DNA from: Acanthosoma haemorrhoidale | Lineage: Eukaryota > Arthropoda > Insecta > Hemiptera > Acanthosomatidae | Length of the DNA: 64,000 nt | Reading direction: 5' to 3' | NCBI GenBank assembly: GCA_930367205.1 | Contig: OV884012.1 | Span: 54,333,239 to 54,397,238, forward strand | Shown: one piece after another, positions 22,201 through 37,200 of the stretch | Position numbering within the stretch: the stretch's first letter is position 1 | Layout: every line of letters starts with the position of its first letter | Made by a program: the position numbers and the translations under genes | Notes under the pieces: model-generated | Told to the model about the DNA's origin: nothing | The model's input: the letters and a program-made list of their open reading frames with translations, nothing else | Databases searched by the model: none

Positions 22201-25200
22201 TCCTACTAAAACGTCTACTTCCAATTGTTGAATCCAAAAACCTTTTTCCCACACACCAGTTTGGTTTCCGCCAACGACATTCCACTGCTCAACAAGGCCT
22301 TCGCGTTGTTGATCACATCTCCTCAGCCCTTGAAACCAAACAGTATTGCACTGCTGCCTTTCTCGATATAGCTCAAGCTTTTGACAGGGTTTGGCACGCA
22401 GGTTTGCTCTACAAGCTCAAAAGATATTTACCACAGACCCTTTTCCTAATCCTACAGTCCTACCTTTCAAACCGCTTCTTCCAAGTCCGCTGTGGTTTAG
22501 AATACTCTAACTACTATCCCATAAGTGCAGGAGTTCCACAGGGCAGTGTCCTGGGCCCCATCCTCTACAACCTATACACCGCTGATGTCCCCTCTACTCC
22601 CAATACCTTCTTGGCCACATTTGCAGATGACACTGCAGTCTTGTCATCCCACCCAGACCCCGACATAGCATCCCATAACCTTCAAAAACACCTTGACGAG
22701 ATCGAGTATTGGTGCAATCAATGGCGGATCAAAGTTAATGAAGCAAAATGCTCCCACATTACCTTCACCCTTTGTCGCAAGTCTTGTCCACTAGTTTATT
22801 TTAATTCTATTCCTCTCCCTGTATCCGAGACAGTACGGTACTTAGGCTTCCATCTTGACAAACGACTGACCTGGAACCCACATACGAGACTAAAAAGACA
22901 AGAACTAAACAGACGCTTTGGACAACTGTACAGACTACTTCAAAGGACATCCCATCTCTCAATAGAAAATAAACTACTAATCTACAAAGTTATACTTAAA
23001 CCAATCTGGACATACGGAATAGAGCTATGGGGGACAGCAAAAAAGTCGAACATCAAGCGTATCCAATCCTTTCAATCAAAAGTCCTGAGAACAATAGTAA
23101 ATGCCCCTTATTATGTCAGCAACAAAACCCTTCATAACGACCTTAACATACCCTACATTCTAGAACTCATCCCTTCCAAGTTTATGAAATTCCACAGTAG
23201 CCTTTCCAACCACTCTAATCCTGTAGCACAGTCATTGCACTGCGCCACTCATCCCTATAATCCTCCTCGGAGACTGAAACGGCAGTGGCCTCGTGACCTG
23301 CTATAAACGCGTGACAGTGGGAGTCCTGGCAATGGCCAGTTTCTCCAATCATGTCCTGAGCGTCTGTGGCTCTCGCGCTCTTGGTCAGCCTCCACTGGCT
23401 AGTATCCGGTGACGCGGCTGACGGAGGAGCGTGGGGGACTTCCCAAGACTCCGCTTTCTCTTCGCGGTGGATTTGGGGGGTCTCTGGGCTGTCTGTAAAT
23501 ATTGTATGAATGAGCAAGTGAATGATGAACTGTAAATATGGTATGAATGAGAGCATTTATCTTAATTACTTATTGCCTTATAAAAGGCAGATTGTAATTT
23601 TAGCACAATAAAGGATTATATATATATATACACAAATCAGTACCGAGTATATTCTACTTTATAGATGGCTTACAAAAAATAAGATATATTTATCGTTTCG
23701 TTAGTAATTTTTGTAGGGGATAGACGTTGCACTATTGTTATGCGCATTAAGGGCCCCGTTCAGTTCCGTACGGTTCGTAAAGGGGGGGGGGCGCTCTTAT
23801 ACTGTATGAGTGTACCCACCACGGGTCGAACGAGAAGACGATATAATTGGACCCTTTATTTCACCTATGCGTCCGTTTGCATAATGGCATCCAATAATTG
23901 GAAGGTTGCCGTCTTTAGTGAAGTTTTGTTATTGTGCGTTGATGAAAAGATATGATGAAAAAAACCAGTTGATTTCAACAATTCCCTCAGAATGTCGATA
24001 GCGATAGTTTTTCAGAGCTAAAAGAATTAATTCACCCAAAATTTAGACTAATTTATCATAAATAGCTCTCAGTCACAAGGGGGCTAGGGCACTACCATTT
24101 TCTTGCCAAAATCTGAATAAAGTTCATTCCATGGTTTAGGAAATGGGACTTCAGCATTCCCAAATGACGATGCTGTAAACACCGTTCTGGCACCCGCAAA
24201 CTGTACTCAACAACCCTTATACTTTGTTAAGATATAATAATTAATTTAACAAGCAAACCACACAGGCAAAGGACTTTATTTATAACGAAACTTTGAGATG
24301 GTTTTTCCTAAAAATTATGGTATATATTTAAATCCAGTTTATATTTTTTCATCTTAAAAATATCCGTGTATATTTTTAGATTGTGAACATGATCTGTAAA
24401 CGGGACTTTGGGGGCAGAATGAAAAATTACCAATAGTGAGATCCTTTTCTGATTTTGGTCCTCGATGATATATAAAAAACAAGAGATGTGACGTGATCGA
24501 AATTCGACCTCGTTCCCCTAGCCTGACTAGTGTTGCTGACATATTAATGTTATGCCAGCATGTGGGTTGTCCTTTTGGTAAATAGTTCAATGTTGTCCGT
24601 TGCAATATTTATCTAACCGAACAATGGCACATGAAAACATACATCTGTTTACCATTTCTCAGACATTCAGATAAGAAAAAGGCAATCAATACTGCTGGAA
24701 GTCAACATCAGATGCTTGAGGTGTTATCACAATAGTCTATTTATCGTTCTGGGACTTGGCATTATATGGACAATACCGACAAGTATTAAAGATTTTCTTA
24801 TATACAGTGATGTTTTCAAATATTTCTAAATCATACTGTTATAATTTAATAGATGTAAGCTGCTTGCTTCAACAAGAAATAAACCTGATTACCATAAGGA
24901 ACAATATTCGCGGTTCACTAACTAAATGTATCAATGCAGTGGTATTGCAGGAAATGAAAGGATGCACTGACAACCAAAGAAATAGCCTTCATCAAAGAAG
25001 AAGACTTGGGCAGCAGGAATGAAGTCAAAAATAAAAGGACTGAAACATAACTGATTGAAATCAAGAAAGAAGTTTCAGCGTGGAATAGGAACAAACCAAT
25101 ATCAAGGAGAGAAGTAACAATGGCCTGTCATCTTAAAATAGCCAAAAAACCAGAGAGCACTGTGAAAAATAGTCATATAAATAAAATGTAAACGCACAAG

Positions 25201-28200
25201 TTGTAACCAAGTCAATAGTCAATATTAGAATATAACAATTAAAAACACAATAAGTCAATAAAAATTGACTTTTGAAATTATGTATTATTCATTGCTTGTC
25301 AATGAATTCTGAGTAGAGATGCTATAATAAATAAATAGTTTACTTAAAACATAAATTGAAAATTATCATTACAGCTAACATAGAACTTAGGAATATTCTG
25401 GGTCATTTCAACTGTTCCATTTTTCAGGTTCTGTTGTTATCCCATTTATCATTCATTTTATGTCAACGTTGGACTCACAGGATATAATAGTGGAGTTAGT
25501 AGCTTTCTTAAAGCCAAGTGTCAGGATTGAAACTTATTCAGGATGCAACAATATTAAAGTATGGAAACTTCATAGCAGAAATGGCGAAACTGTGCTATTA
25601 AAGCTCAATAAAACGTATTTCATTTATAGTAATAAGACCAGTGTGCTTCGTGATGCAATTAAATGAAACATAGTGACGGACCGCAGTATTTTATTTCCTG
25701 ATTGCTATGGAGTAATGTTACTTATACGGCTTATAGATACTCTACCATAGTTAAAACCGAATAAACTTCCTTACTATTGGCGAAGCCTTGATGATATTTA
25801 TTTTATTTGACAATATTGTTTGTTAATACTCTTTTTTTTAGCGGGCCAAAACTGCTTCGGTGAGCGCAGAAGACGGAGCTCTGGGCCCCAATCACTCGTT
25901 TTGGAGGATATTGTAGATACAGCTCCAAGTTGGTGCCACCCCTGCCCGGTTTGGAGGAGATAGGCCAGGCTAATAATTAGGGAGCATGATTATTATCCTG
26001 ATGGTTAGTGGTCATCTTATCAACATTACTCCCTTTAATAAACGCGCTGATAGCAAATATATAACTATTATTTATTTAATTGTATCACTTTTATGTTTGA
26101 GCTCTGAGGATCTGAGGGTTTAGAGATCCTATCAGAACCAAATAAGGTTAGTGTGTGACCTGCAAGACCTGGGAAGCCACTGCCAGATCATTTCGCACGC
26201 CAATCAGCGTTCCTCTGTTCTGGTTTCCATGTTCCCTCTTGTTCTCAGTTCCGCAAGTGAAGAAACCTCCAGCCCAGCTGTGCTGGTTGTTAATCAGAAT
26301 CTACCACATCATACTAGGCGGAGAAACGACTCTAGGAAGGGAGCATGGGATCAGGCAAACAGTTTTTGTTTTATCTTCGGGTCAGTGGAGACCAAGGCCG
26401 CGTTAGTTCCGCGCTACCTCTACAAATATGTACCGGCTCTGGTATATCTCAATTGTCCAGACATTTCGGTTAGTATAGACATCCCTACAATCAGTATATT
26501 ATCGACTTATATTTATACTAATTATATTCTAAACTACAATAGTATTTCATTCTCCCCTTGTCCATTCTGGTCATTGTGATCCCCTCTTTGACCTTGTGTG
26601 ACAAAAAATTTTACATGTAGGTCACGTTTGTTGCTGTGTCGATATGAAAAAAGACTATCATCTAAACAGAACATTTTAAGGTATTGTTAATAAATTAATT
26701 GGTAATAAAAAAAATCTGCGTATATTTGAGAGTATTTATTTAGAGCGATAATTACTCTTATATATAATATGTAATTTGTGTTTTTCTTTTTAAACTATAA
26801 TTAGAAAAAGTCGTTAAAATATGTTCGAAAATCTAACTAGATGAATAATTTATGAGGCATTATAGATTGTGAAACAGTTCTACTTTATATAAAAACTAAT
26901 GAAGCCCCATAAAACATAATGCATCATCATTATATAACATAGGTTACTTGGTAATTAAAAAAAGACATATTCTCCTACTCATTTCAGTAAGTTATTAAAT
27001 TGAAGATCATGGGGACATGGGCTAACAATCTCCATGCTTTTGTGTTATATGTATTTTGCTAGGAAGACTCCAAAAATGTTAAATATAAAAGTAACCCATT
27101 GAAACGTTAATTACCGAGTAATTATATTGAGTGGGTGCATCTCAGTAATGATCTCGAAGTCATTATTAATAACATATGTAGGAAGTTTAACTATAAAAGA
27201 ATCATTTCATCTATTAATAAAATCGTTTTCACAGCCCTAAGAAAACGCTTAATTCTGTGATGCTTCACACTTGTTTTTTTTTGTTTTTTTTAAATAGATA
27301 TTTTAAGACATTTATATAAGTGTCCGTAGCAAACCCTGAGTCTAATAATTGGCATTGTTGATTATTATTAAAAAAATAACTTAATTTCTAATTTAGCACC
27401 AGACCAAACTGCAAACAATGGATACCTTTCTTCTCTGCTCTAGATCTCAACAATTATGGGAGACTGTTACGATATTTTTCATAAACCATAACAGGTGATT
27501 TCCTTTTAATAACATCAATATTCAGTTACTTTTGTTGGAAGTCATGCTGACAACGTCAAATTTTAATAATAAATCGTTTTACGATTGTACTGAAAGCGTC
27601 AACTGCTACTGACATTTAAATTATATTAATCATAGATTCAAACAACAGCTAGTAAATTTGTTTAAAAAAACGTGGTGATTGATATATTTCTACTAAATTC
27701 CTCTCATAACATAACTTTTTTACAACTTTTGACCACATTCACGTAATCAGCATTAAGACTTTTTGTCTTCGCGACGATGTGTGAAAGGGCAATGAGGTAG
27801 AACGAGAAACGACAGTATGAATTTTGAAAATCAAATAAATGTTATATTGCGTTTTATTACCTATTCCTCAATTATTTTTGATCACCCATAGGAAGTTTGT
27901 TCCTTTAAAATTTGAAGAGATGGTTTATTTATATCTCAATGATTTTCAAAATGAATCTGCTAATATATTACTTTACATTCCCGATTAACTTCTTGCCAAC
28001 GCACCTAATTTCCCAAGTGTCCCTGACCACGTTTTCCCAATTTCCAACTGACATTGTTCATTTCAAAAGATGATCAAGGTTTTGAATACACCGTTGGAAA
28101 GCTTTTTTAAGATATTATGTGAGGGAGAAATGGTTAAATTAATTAATTGTTTGTCGTTATTCTAGAAGGTGCACAAATTTTTGTCAGTCCCTAACCGTTT

Positions 28201-31200
28201 TCCGTATTATCACTTACATTTCTTCTTCAATCCTCAATTTAAGATGAAATTTCATTGTCGAGTATTCCGCCCGAAACCTTTAAAAAATAAGTTTTGGGGG
28301 TATTTTGATAGTTTCCAGAATTTTTCCTGAAAAAGTCTCTTGATTTTCAAAAAGTTGACTTTTTCAATCAACGTAAAGTTTGAGCTGCAACTGCGGGTAC
28401 TGAGATGGTGATTTGGCTGAATTTTTTGTATTGACTTGAACAGAAAAAAATTAACACGATGTGCCAAACACCCTGTGTATAAGCACTAGCCATTTTGAAG
28501 TAGCACTGCGCATGTATCACACTACGGGTATTTATTTAATCGACTGGTTCCTTTACGGTAAGACGTCGGCGATGATTGTAAAACGAAACTGCAGTTCCTG
28601 GGTAGGAATGAATGACATTTGAGGTTGAATTTGTAGCTAATTCAATGAATAATATATAGCATCAATAAAATATCCCCGTCATTGGAAATCGCCTTTCTAA
28701 CAAATAAACCGAATTGTATATACTTAAAATACTGACATAAATGTTTTCGGTATTGACAAACGACACTAAAAGTGCAATTTATCTTGTTGGTATCGAAAAC
28801 ATCATGTTCTGAAATATATTTATACATTTTTTTGCGTTCCCGTCTTTAATGTTTCCCCGATGAAAAATAACAGCATTAAATCTCTTAAATAGCTTCCGAT
28901 CAGGGACAAGAGAAAGCTTTAAAGTCAGAGTGAAGCGGAAGCTTGTTAGTTCGTAGGTACGTGACAACCTTTTTCAAGATTATTTTTTTCTCACACACTT
29001 CTCATTATTGTATCTTAATCAAAACACTGAAGATAATTACACTAATTACAAAATATCGATCGATCCCTCATTTTTACTATGAAAATGAATATTACTAGGG
29101 CTCAGTAGTTTAATAGTGAGGGGCTCCTTAAATAATTAATAGTGGGCTGTATTTCAGCTACATGGTGGGTGGCTCAATTACCTCCGGGTTACTTAGGGGC
29201 TCGCCAAGGAGTCCTAAAAAGAACCAGAAATATTTTAGCGGAAACTGCATAAGTCCCGGAAAACCTTAGAAGGAAACAGCCCACCTGACAGGAAGCAAGT
29301 GTTGCAGGATCCTTTGGAAAAAATGGAGGTCCTCATTAAGAGAACCTGTTATGAATTGTAGGATTTCTAGACTGAGTGCCACGTAAAGTTTATTGGTTTG
29401 TTAGTTGCTTTGACCCAAAAAGTCAACCTTCAAAAGGTGCTGAAATTATAATAACCTCAGTCATGAGAGAGAGGAGTAACATCAAAAACTATTCATTTGA
29501 TGAAACGATTATTATTATGCCCATTCGAGAATTTACATGGTTTTAACAATTTGTACACTTTTGAAAAAGTTACATGGCTAAAGCCGAAGGGCCATAGACC
29601 TAACACAGGAGTTTTGTATCTAGTATTCATCTGGCTCTTAAAAGTAGGATGCATATATCTTGCAATTGTAAGATGTAATATATAAGGTGCTATTAGTGGC
29701 TTTGGGTTAGCCTTGAGCTTGTCAAAACCTTAAAATGCCCCTTGGAAAACCCGACTTGAATACGATTCACAACAGGAATTCTGATTGTTCAAAGAGAATA
29801 GAATAATGTGAACCCCGAAGAAACCTAGTTCACCCTGGTGAGAATGGAACTAGCATTGTTTCATTCTCTTACAGTAAGATTACGTGAATCTAAAGCATTC
29901 GAGAGAGTCACATGTTTTATACACGATTGTTGTAATCTAATTGTAATGAGTTAAAATTAGCCTAAAACATCTTTATGATATTCTAAACAAAGACATACAA
30001 AAGTTAAATTATCAACGAGAACTGAGTAAAGGACAAGATTATTGTTTAAATAGGAAATTGAATGTCTTTATATAAGATATAATATAAAAAAATAGAGGAA
30101 GTACGTGAACTAATTAATAATAATGCTCATAAATCAAGCACAAGTGCACAACACTCAGCATCTTCAACTGCTCCAGAGTTGTTCCTGTGCTGAAGACAAC
30201 ACGAGTTTAGTTTTCTTCTTTTATACTTGAACCAGCTAAGTCAAACGCCATCGCAAAGTAGGTCAGCTGAACTACAGTAGCATTACGTTATATTTTGTTG
30301 TTATTCGTAACGAATTAGTGGTTTCATTCAGTTTAACTATTGTCCATATAACCACATCTTTATCGGTTAGATCAATTCTATGATTACTATTATTATCGAT
30401 TCTCGATTAATACATTTTAAATACTTTGTATCTAGTATTCATCTGGCTCTTAAAAGTAGGATGCATATATCTTGCAATTGTAAGATGTAATATATAAGGT
30501 GCTATTAGTGGCTTTGGGTTAGCCTTGAGCTTGTCAAAACCATAAAATGTTTTACTAAGTTCGTTACTCTCATACAATGTAACGGTTACAATAACTGCTC
30601 CATGAAACGTTGGTGATGGCGAGTGACGTTTTTTCAATTTCATTTTCACTCTCCCCCCTCAGTCCTATATAATTAACAGTTGACAGCCAGTGCTCTAATT
30701 CATAATGGTTGCTCTGGTTCATATTAAATAACTATAATATGCTATAAATTAAGCTATAGAAAATATTGCCTCTGGTTCTGTAGAAATACTGAACTTGTTA
30801 AGCTTAAAACGAAAATCTTCATTTCATTTCTATTTATTGGCGTGAACTAAGATAATCAAGCGATTGCTTTCAAAATTTACATTAGATAACATTTTAAAAT
30901 TAAAACCCAAAAAACAAACAGAAGATAATACTGAACTTTAAAAAACCTTAGTTTATACTATTGATCAATAATAAACAAATGTATCTCCACACTGAATTTT
31001 GTTATTTTTACCAAAGCCTTTGCATTTCCTAAAATTTATAAACAAGAATAAATACGTAACAGCACACAGTACTTAACAGAGGGAAGAACATTGCTTAGAC
31101 TCTGATGCCAGTTTTCTTCCAAATGACAATCTCAGTTTGTGATTTAATTTCATAAAGTACAGTCATAAATTCATATGTAAAACAGTATAACTTCGGCCCA

Positions 31201-34200
31201 AAAAAGGAGAGATAAAGTAACAGAAAAAAGACTGATACGTTTTGCTAGAATTTCAAGAGCTACATTTCTAAACAAAGTTTTCTTTACATTTTATCTAATA
31301 TGTTATTGTACTCCAGTTATTGAGAAAAAAAATAATCGAATGGGCTATAATTTTACCATAGATTTAAATCGAAGATTGCAAGTAGTTGCAGCTAATTTCT
31401 ACATATGTGAAAATCTTAGCATTAAATAATCGAAATTAGCTTACACCATTTGAATTTTTAGTTGTTCTTTCAAACATTAATTTACAGTGTGAACATGTAT
31501 AGTGTTTTTATTTGGTATTTAGAATTGAAAATCAAGTCAGTTCGTATAATATTTAATTGAGAATAATTTCCCATTGTACAGAACAGTAGGTATGTACAAA
31601 AAGTGATACTTCTGAACACTGAATAAGTCATGAGTGCTGTCTTCCTTGATTGATGGGTCTAATAAATAATAACGAAGAATCATTGATGAAGTAGGCCCAT
31701 AAGTACGATTAACATTAATCATAAAAAAAAAATGAACTATCCAGTATTATCACTTACATTTTAATTCATTGATAAAATTCATAACTATTCATTTTTTATA
31801 ACGAATTTAATAAATAAATAAACATTTACGTGCAATTTGGGAGATTATGCCAAATTTATGTTGTCCAATTCATTTCCCTTAATACGCTTCTCAGTCACTA
31901 TAGCGAACACTTACCAACTCTCCTTTGAGTCATTAATGTTGCGCTGTTGAAACAGTTAGTAATAAACCTAGAAATACCAGCAAGTAATCTCTGGTTGACT
32001 GGTAGATACGTATAATGAAATGACATCAATATGCATAATGAATAGCAACACTTCTTCAATAGTTGCCTTATACAACTGATCACTACAAATAGAAGATGTC
32101 TGTGTAGAAACCACAAACGGCATTGAATCAGACCTTGACTAAGTCTGATCCATGCTCAACGATCCAGGGAATATTGAGTATTATATTTGTCCGACTACTT
32201 TATCAAGGTTAGTTTTAGCTTCGACTGGGGTCAATTTTAACCACTATCATACCTCGTAGCTTTGTAAGGTGAAAAATTAAGCATTAAAAGAAACGCTGCT
32301 TGTACAGTTTTGTTTGGCTTCAACATTCTGGTTCACTCTTACTTATAAAAGAAAAGTCTGATAAGTTAACAACTTTTTCTAATGGGAATAATGAGCATGG
32401 TAGACCTGCGCAGTTCGTTATTTCTTTATTGTGATCAAATCACAATACCCTTTATTAGGCAATAAGTAATGGTGATAAATGTTCTCATTCATACTCTATG
32501 TAAACTCCAGCTTGATGATCTAGCTGGCTGTGTTTTGAGTGTGAAGGTTACTTTCAAGATAAGACTTATTTTTTATTGTTTGCTTATGTGTTTTTATTTG
32601 GTATTTAGAATTTAAAATCAAGTCAGTTCGTATAATATTTAATTGAGAATAATTTCCCATTGTACAGAACAGTAGGTAAGTACAAAAAGTGGTACTTCTG
32701 AACACTGAACAAGTAAGTAATGAGTGCTGTCTTCCTTGATTGATGAGTCAAAAATACCTGGTAAATAACGTGTAATTTAATTAGTCTTTACAGGTATGTT
32801 TATTTTATATTGTTCAATCGTTTGATGATTTTAATTCTAATGCCATTGTAAATCTTTACAGATTGATAAAATCAGTTATTGAATTATTAAAACCACCTTA
32901 CACCTATTTAAAATTTTCATTCACTCGCTCATTCATACAACTCTTTCTAGCATCAAGTTTAAACATGTACATGTTTCTCGAAACAGTGATTATTGCGTAG
33001 GGTAACGGTTGCTCCCAGAATAAGATATATATTTACTAATTTATTTATGTTCTGTAGTGACTGAAATGCCAACATGGCGGGCGCAAGTTTGCTTCAATGA
33101 GTGAACGTTGTTCCTAGCTAATCAACGCCACTCTGAGTACCAATCTATAAATATGCCTCAGGTTGAAACTACTCAACTGTTGATGGGTTGGAAATATTTC
33201 TGTCTGCCTATTGCTAAATTTGCACATGAAGGTTACCCGTTAACTCACGGATATTTTCGCACAGGCAGGAAGTTTTGTCTGGCCAAAAATTATAAATACA
33301 TAAAACACTTTATAATTCAACCATATAATTTCATTTTTCTACACAGAAAATAATTACGGAACAGTCGAGCGAAAATAGTGAGCTCACAGGGAGGTGACTC
33401 TGCTATTTAGTTTGATTGTTTTACGACATTTACTTTACTACTATTGATTTTTTTTATATAATCACTATTTATTATCTAGTTACTCCAGAAAAAAAACAAA
33501 AACAGTACACAAGTACAATATCTGTTCCTTTGTTTTTACATCTGACCAAACTTTTGAAAATATCCAATTAACTGATTGATTAAGACACATGACATTATAA
33601 GCACTGTTTAATTGATTACTGTGCCTCAGTAATGAGCGTGCCGCTTTGATCATGAGCGCTAGTTGCTTAAGGGGCCACGAACCCATTAGCCGTTCCAATT
33701 CCATCAATCATTTACAACCCCGGAAACCCCACCTGTCATTTCTGACTTACAGCACCCGTCCACGGAACAGAAGACTGATCTGAAGGAACACGAGAGGTGG
33801 TCACATCAGATATTACTCTTTTATATTAATATTTTTATTTCAGAGTGGAAAAAAAAAAGAAAAGAAAAGATGAACGTCCTATTTCGAAAGTGACACGGAT
33901 ACAGAGGAAAAACTATGCTTGGGTATAAAGAGGGTTATGAAGGTTCTGGGACTAGAATGTCCAAAAGTCTGTTATCCAGGAAAGTGGTGGATGACTAGAT
34001 GACTTAAAACGCAGATGCACTGCCGGAGTTTCAGCATATGTTTGGACCATTTAAATCGGAGGGTAGATGCCCTAAGAAAACATAACAAATGTAGTATAAA
34101 CCGGACGAGAGCAATCTAAATAGGTTGAATCACCCTTGAATCCTTGATCCAATATGTTGAAAAATTAATGAACTAACCATGTATTTCTATAAAAACCACA

Positions 34201-37200
34201 AGTTTATGCATATTGTTATCAGCAGGCAGTGAGAGAAGCCACGAAATATTTTTAAATTGTAGATATATCAACATTATGTCTCAAAAAAATTATTCCTAAA
34301 TCACAGTTACTTTCATGCTAGCTTTAATATTTACCACGAGCAGAGAAACGTAGCACTTACCTTATGAGAAATCTCTAGAATTTGGTTAATAATATGGGCG
34401 TGCCCAAAAAAAAAAGAATCGAACACCAACAAGTTTGAATCAAAATATCTCGGACCCATGACTGGCTGTACCACCTCTAACTGGTAGTATTTCCTGATTA
34501 CAAGCAATACAATTTCTGACTAGAGGTATATGCGATTGCTCCAAAAACTATGCAGTGACCCCGATCAATTGATTGAAGCTCTTAGTACACTTACCTGACA
34601 ACTCACTAAAAAAGAAAAGGTACTGAAAAAATTTGAAGGAAATCCTTCAACGTTCCGAGGACATTTGACCGCAAATGTCAACTTTTGATCTGCTTACTTC
34701 ATGCGCTCCAAACTTGATATGTGCATAAAACAAGGTTGATAAAAGCTATTTGGAGCTAAAAATAAACAATGGTTAGTATTACTTCCCAGAGAAACCACTA
34801 GCTGCAGAATCTCGTATTAACAGAATCGAATATTTTTCGCGACTGCTAGGAATAGAAGATTGTTGTGACGAGTTCATTGACTCCACGATTACAGACCACA
34901 CGTTTAATGAGGTAAATGTACATGCCTTTGTTATGGAGATAGTTAGCTGTATGGCCGGTCACGCGAACGAATTTCATCACAGACAAGAATACATTTGGGT
35001 TTCCCAATTAGACCTCTCATTGAGGGTACATTTCATTAATCACAAGTTAAACGGGCCCTAATTCAAGGGAATGAAACAAGTAGAGTTTCACTATTACGTG
35101 GAAAGTAATCTTGCAAAAGGCAAAGTAGCTGGATGTCAAACGGAAAGACCAACTAAAAACAATATGTCATGCACGAGGCAGGATTGCCGCTGTCAGCAGG
35201 ATCGCATTAGCTGACAAAATTCGTTCGCTATAATTTAAAACCTTTTTTTGTGACTAAGGGAAAATTTTTTAGTTTTGGCTTAATTAGATAATAACATCTT
35301 TAGAAGCTTGGTTTTCGTCCCTTGGGGTGGTAATGGGGCTCACATGGTTAAGGAGCCATTCAAAAATTAAATATAGTAGAAAAATAATTATTTAGTAAAT
35401 ATATACTAGTTTCTCTACTGACTATGTAGAGAATGATATTTAAATGTTTTAATGGGGTCTTCGGCGCTTTGGCAAGGAAGAACAATAAGCTGTGATTGCT
35501 ATCTCAAAAAAAATACATCACCCCCTTCGAATCGGGAATTTGCTCCGGTGCTTGACTCACATTGCTAGTGGGTCCTTCCAAACAGTGGACGATGGAAGCT
35601 GAAGAAATAACATCTGAAACATTAATTATAAACTTGATTCCAATGGTTGTTTTAGACAATAAATTACGCCTCCAAATCCAATGATCGAAAAATGCAGGCA
35701 ATGAAGTAAAAAAATTCATTGACGTATGACTAACTCGTCCTGCCAAATACTCCCTGTACAGGATAAATCCCACTTAATAACACTTCCCATTCCACGGTAG
35801 ACTACGGACTCCCCAATGCAAAAATGGACGGAATGCCATCACACTCTTCCCGACAACCTGAGTCGAAAGCTGGTGAGTGACAACGAGACTCCGGAGACAA
35901 CCACCGAAGCATTTTGAAGTTTCACGCAGGGTCGTGTACCCAATCTAAGACAAGATCTCCTTCACTAGGATGTCATAAACTAGTAGACGTTTTGCTAACA
36001 TTGTGCCATTTGAAATTTAATTATGGTATTTAGTTTGATAAAAAAATTAGACGTTAAGTTTATCTTGAATTAGAAAGGCTTAATATTGATTCCTTAGTTA
36101 AATAACAACCCATAGCACAGTAATGGTTCATTAATTTAAAAACATGCAAATCTCCTTTTTCAATTATCTGAGTAAATGTACATCATATTCATAAAAAAAA
36201 ATTGTTTTAATAAATTCATTAGTTTATATACTTATTTATATGATTCGTTTTTGCAGTAAAGTTACCAATTTGGTACATACAAAAAGGTATTAAGGCACAT
36301 TTAAATACACAATGTCTTTCACAGGTATTTTGCCCCAGATTGTTTTCCAATCTTTAGAAAATAAAATCTCATTGCATTCCATTTCTTGTAGTATGTTTTT
36401 GATTAACGTATAGTTTACGTATATTCACTGTTTTTTGTATCGCCTTTTAAATTGTTGTCCTGATGCTGAATAGATGAATCGTTGATGTATTTTGTAATAA
36501 AATAATGATAAAAAGATGATTTGGAGTGACTGGAGGTTTAATTATCCCCCCCCCAAATACATAGGTAAATGTCTCTTTTTGATTCTTAAACCCTGGAAAA
36601 TAATACTATATTTTTAACGTTATTTGGAATTGAGTGAAGATATAATAAAGTTAAGGACGTAGGAAGTATGATTCGAACTATCAGTTTACTTAAACAATCA
36701 TTAAACTGAATTTAAATTGTAAACCAATTACCACTTCAGGCCAGACCTCTTGTCTGGTATCATCCTTAACGTTATTATATCTTTACTTAATTCAAAAATA
36801 TTATTTTCCAGGGTTTAACACTCAACGTAATAATTTCTTTATCATGTTTTAAGGAGTTGGCAGTATTTTTTCATGGCATGGGATCATCATATGGAATTTT
36901 TTTAAAAACCAGATCAGACAAACAGATCAATATACTGACAGTTAGACACAGGTGTGAAAACATGAGGGCTTCTGATTTGGAAAAAAAAAAAAGCCTACGA
37001 AACCATCAAAATTATGATATACATAAATTAACTTATTTCAATATAATTGATTTTAATTGTTAAAAAAACAATATTAAACTATTTTATATAAATGGTTGAA
37101 AATGTCATTTGTCGATTATTAATAAATAAGCTTTTATAACCTTTAGTTATTATCTTCTTGCTATAGTTTGGGGATTGGGGTAAAGGGGATTCTAGTCAAA

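Larger units (their letters stand above)
18924..23642 (+). mobile_element. Apparently intact Jockey-clade LINE with 14-bp target-site duplications
   Basis: The element body runs from 18,938 to 23,628 (about 4.69 kb) between perfect direct repeats TACACAAATCAGTA at 18,924-18,937 and 23,629-23,642. It has a ~358-base 5' UTR, ORF1, ORF2 directly abutting, a ~320-base 3' UTR and a short (TA)n end after ACAATAAAGG. The 5' end TGCGC is confirmed by a second copy starting with the same bases at 62,791. Both ORFs are open and all catalytic motifs are present, which with the perfect duplications suggests a young insertion. It lies in the 43-kb OSTalpha intron, antisense to the host gene. Confidence 0.92.
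30550..36585. other. OSTalpha large intron: repeats only
   Basis: The stretch holds one pair of direct repeats (31.5 and 32.6 kb) and a LINE 3' fragment (32.4 kb). Less AT-rich DNA at about 33.85-35.2 kb looks inserted, but no motif was recognised. Confidence 0.4.

Noticed and set aside
28250..28490. Possible transposon edge ACAGGGTGTTTGGCAC with a 71-codon minus ORF
   Set aside because: No matching opposite end or target duplication found, so no element was called.
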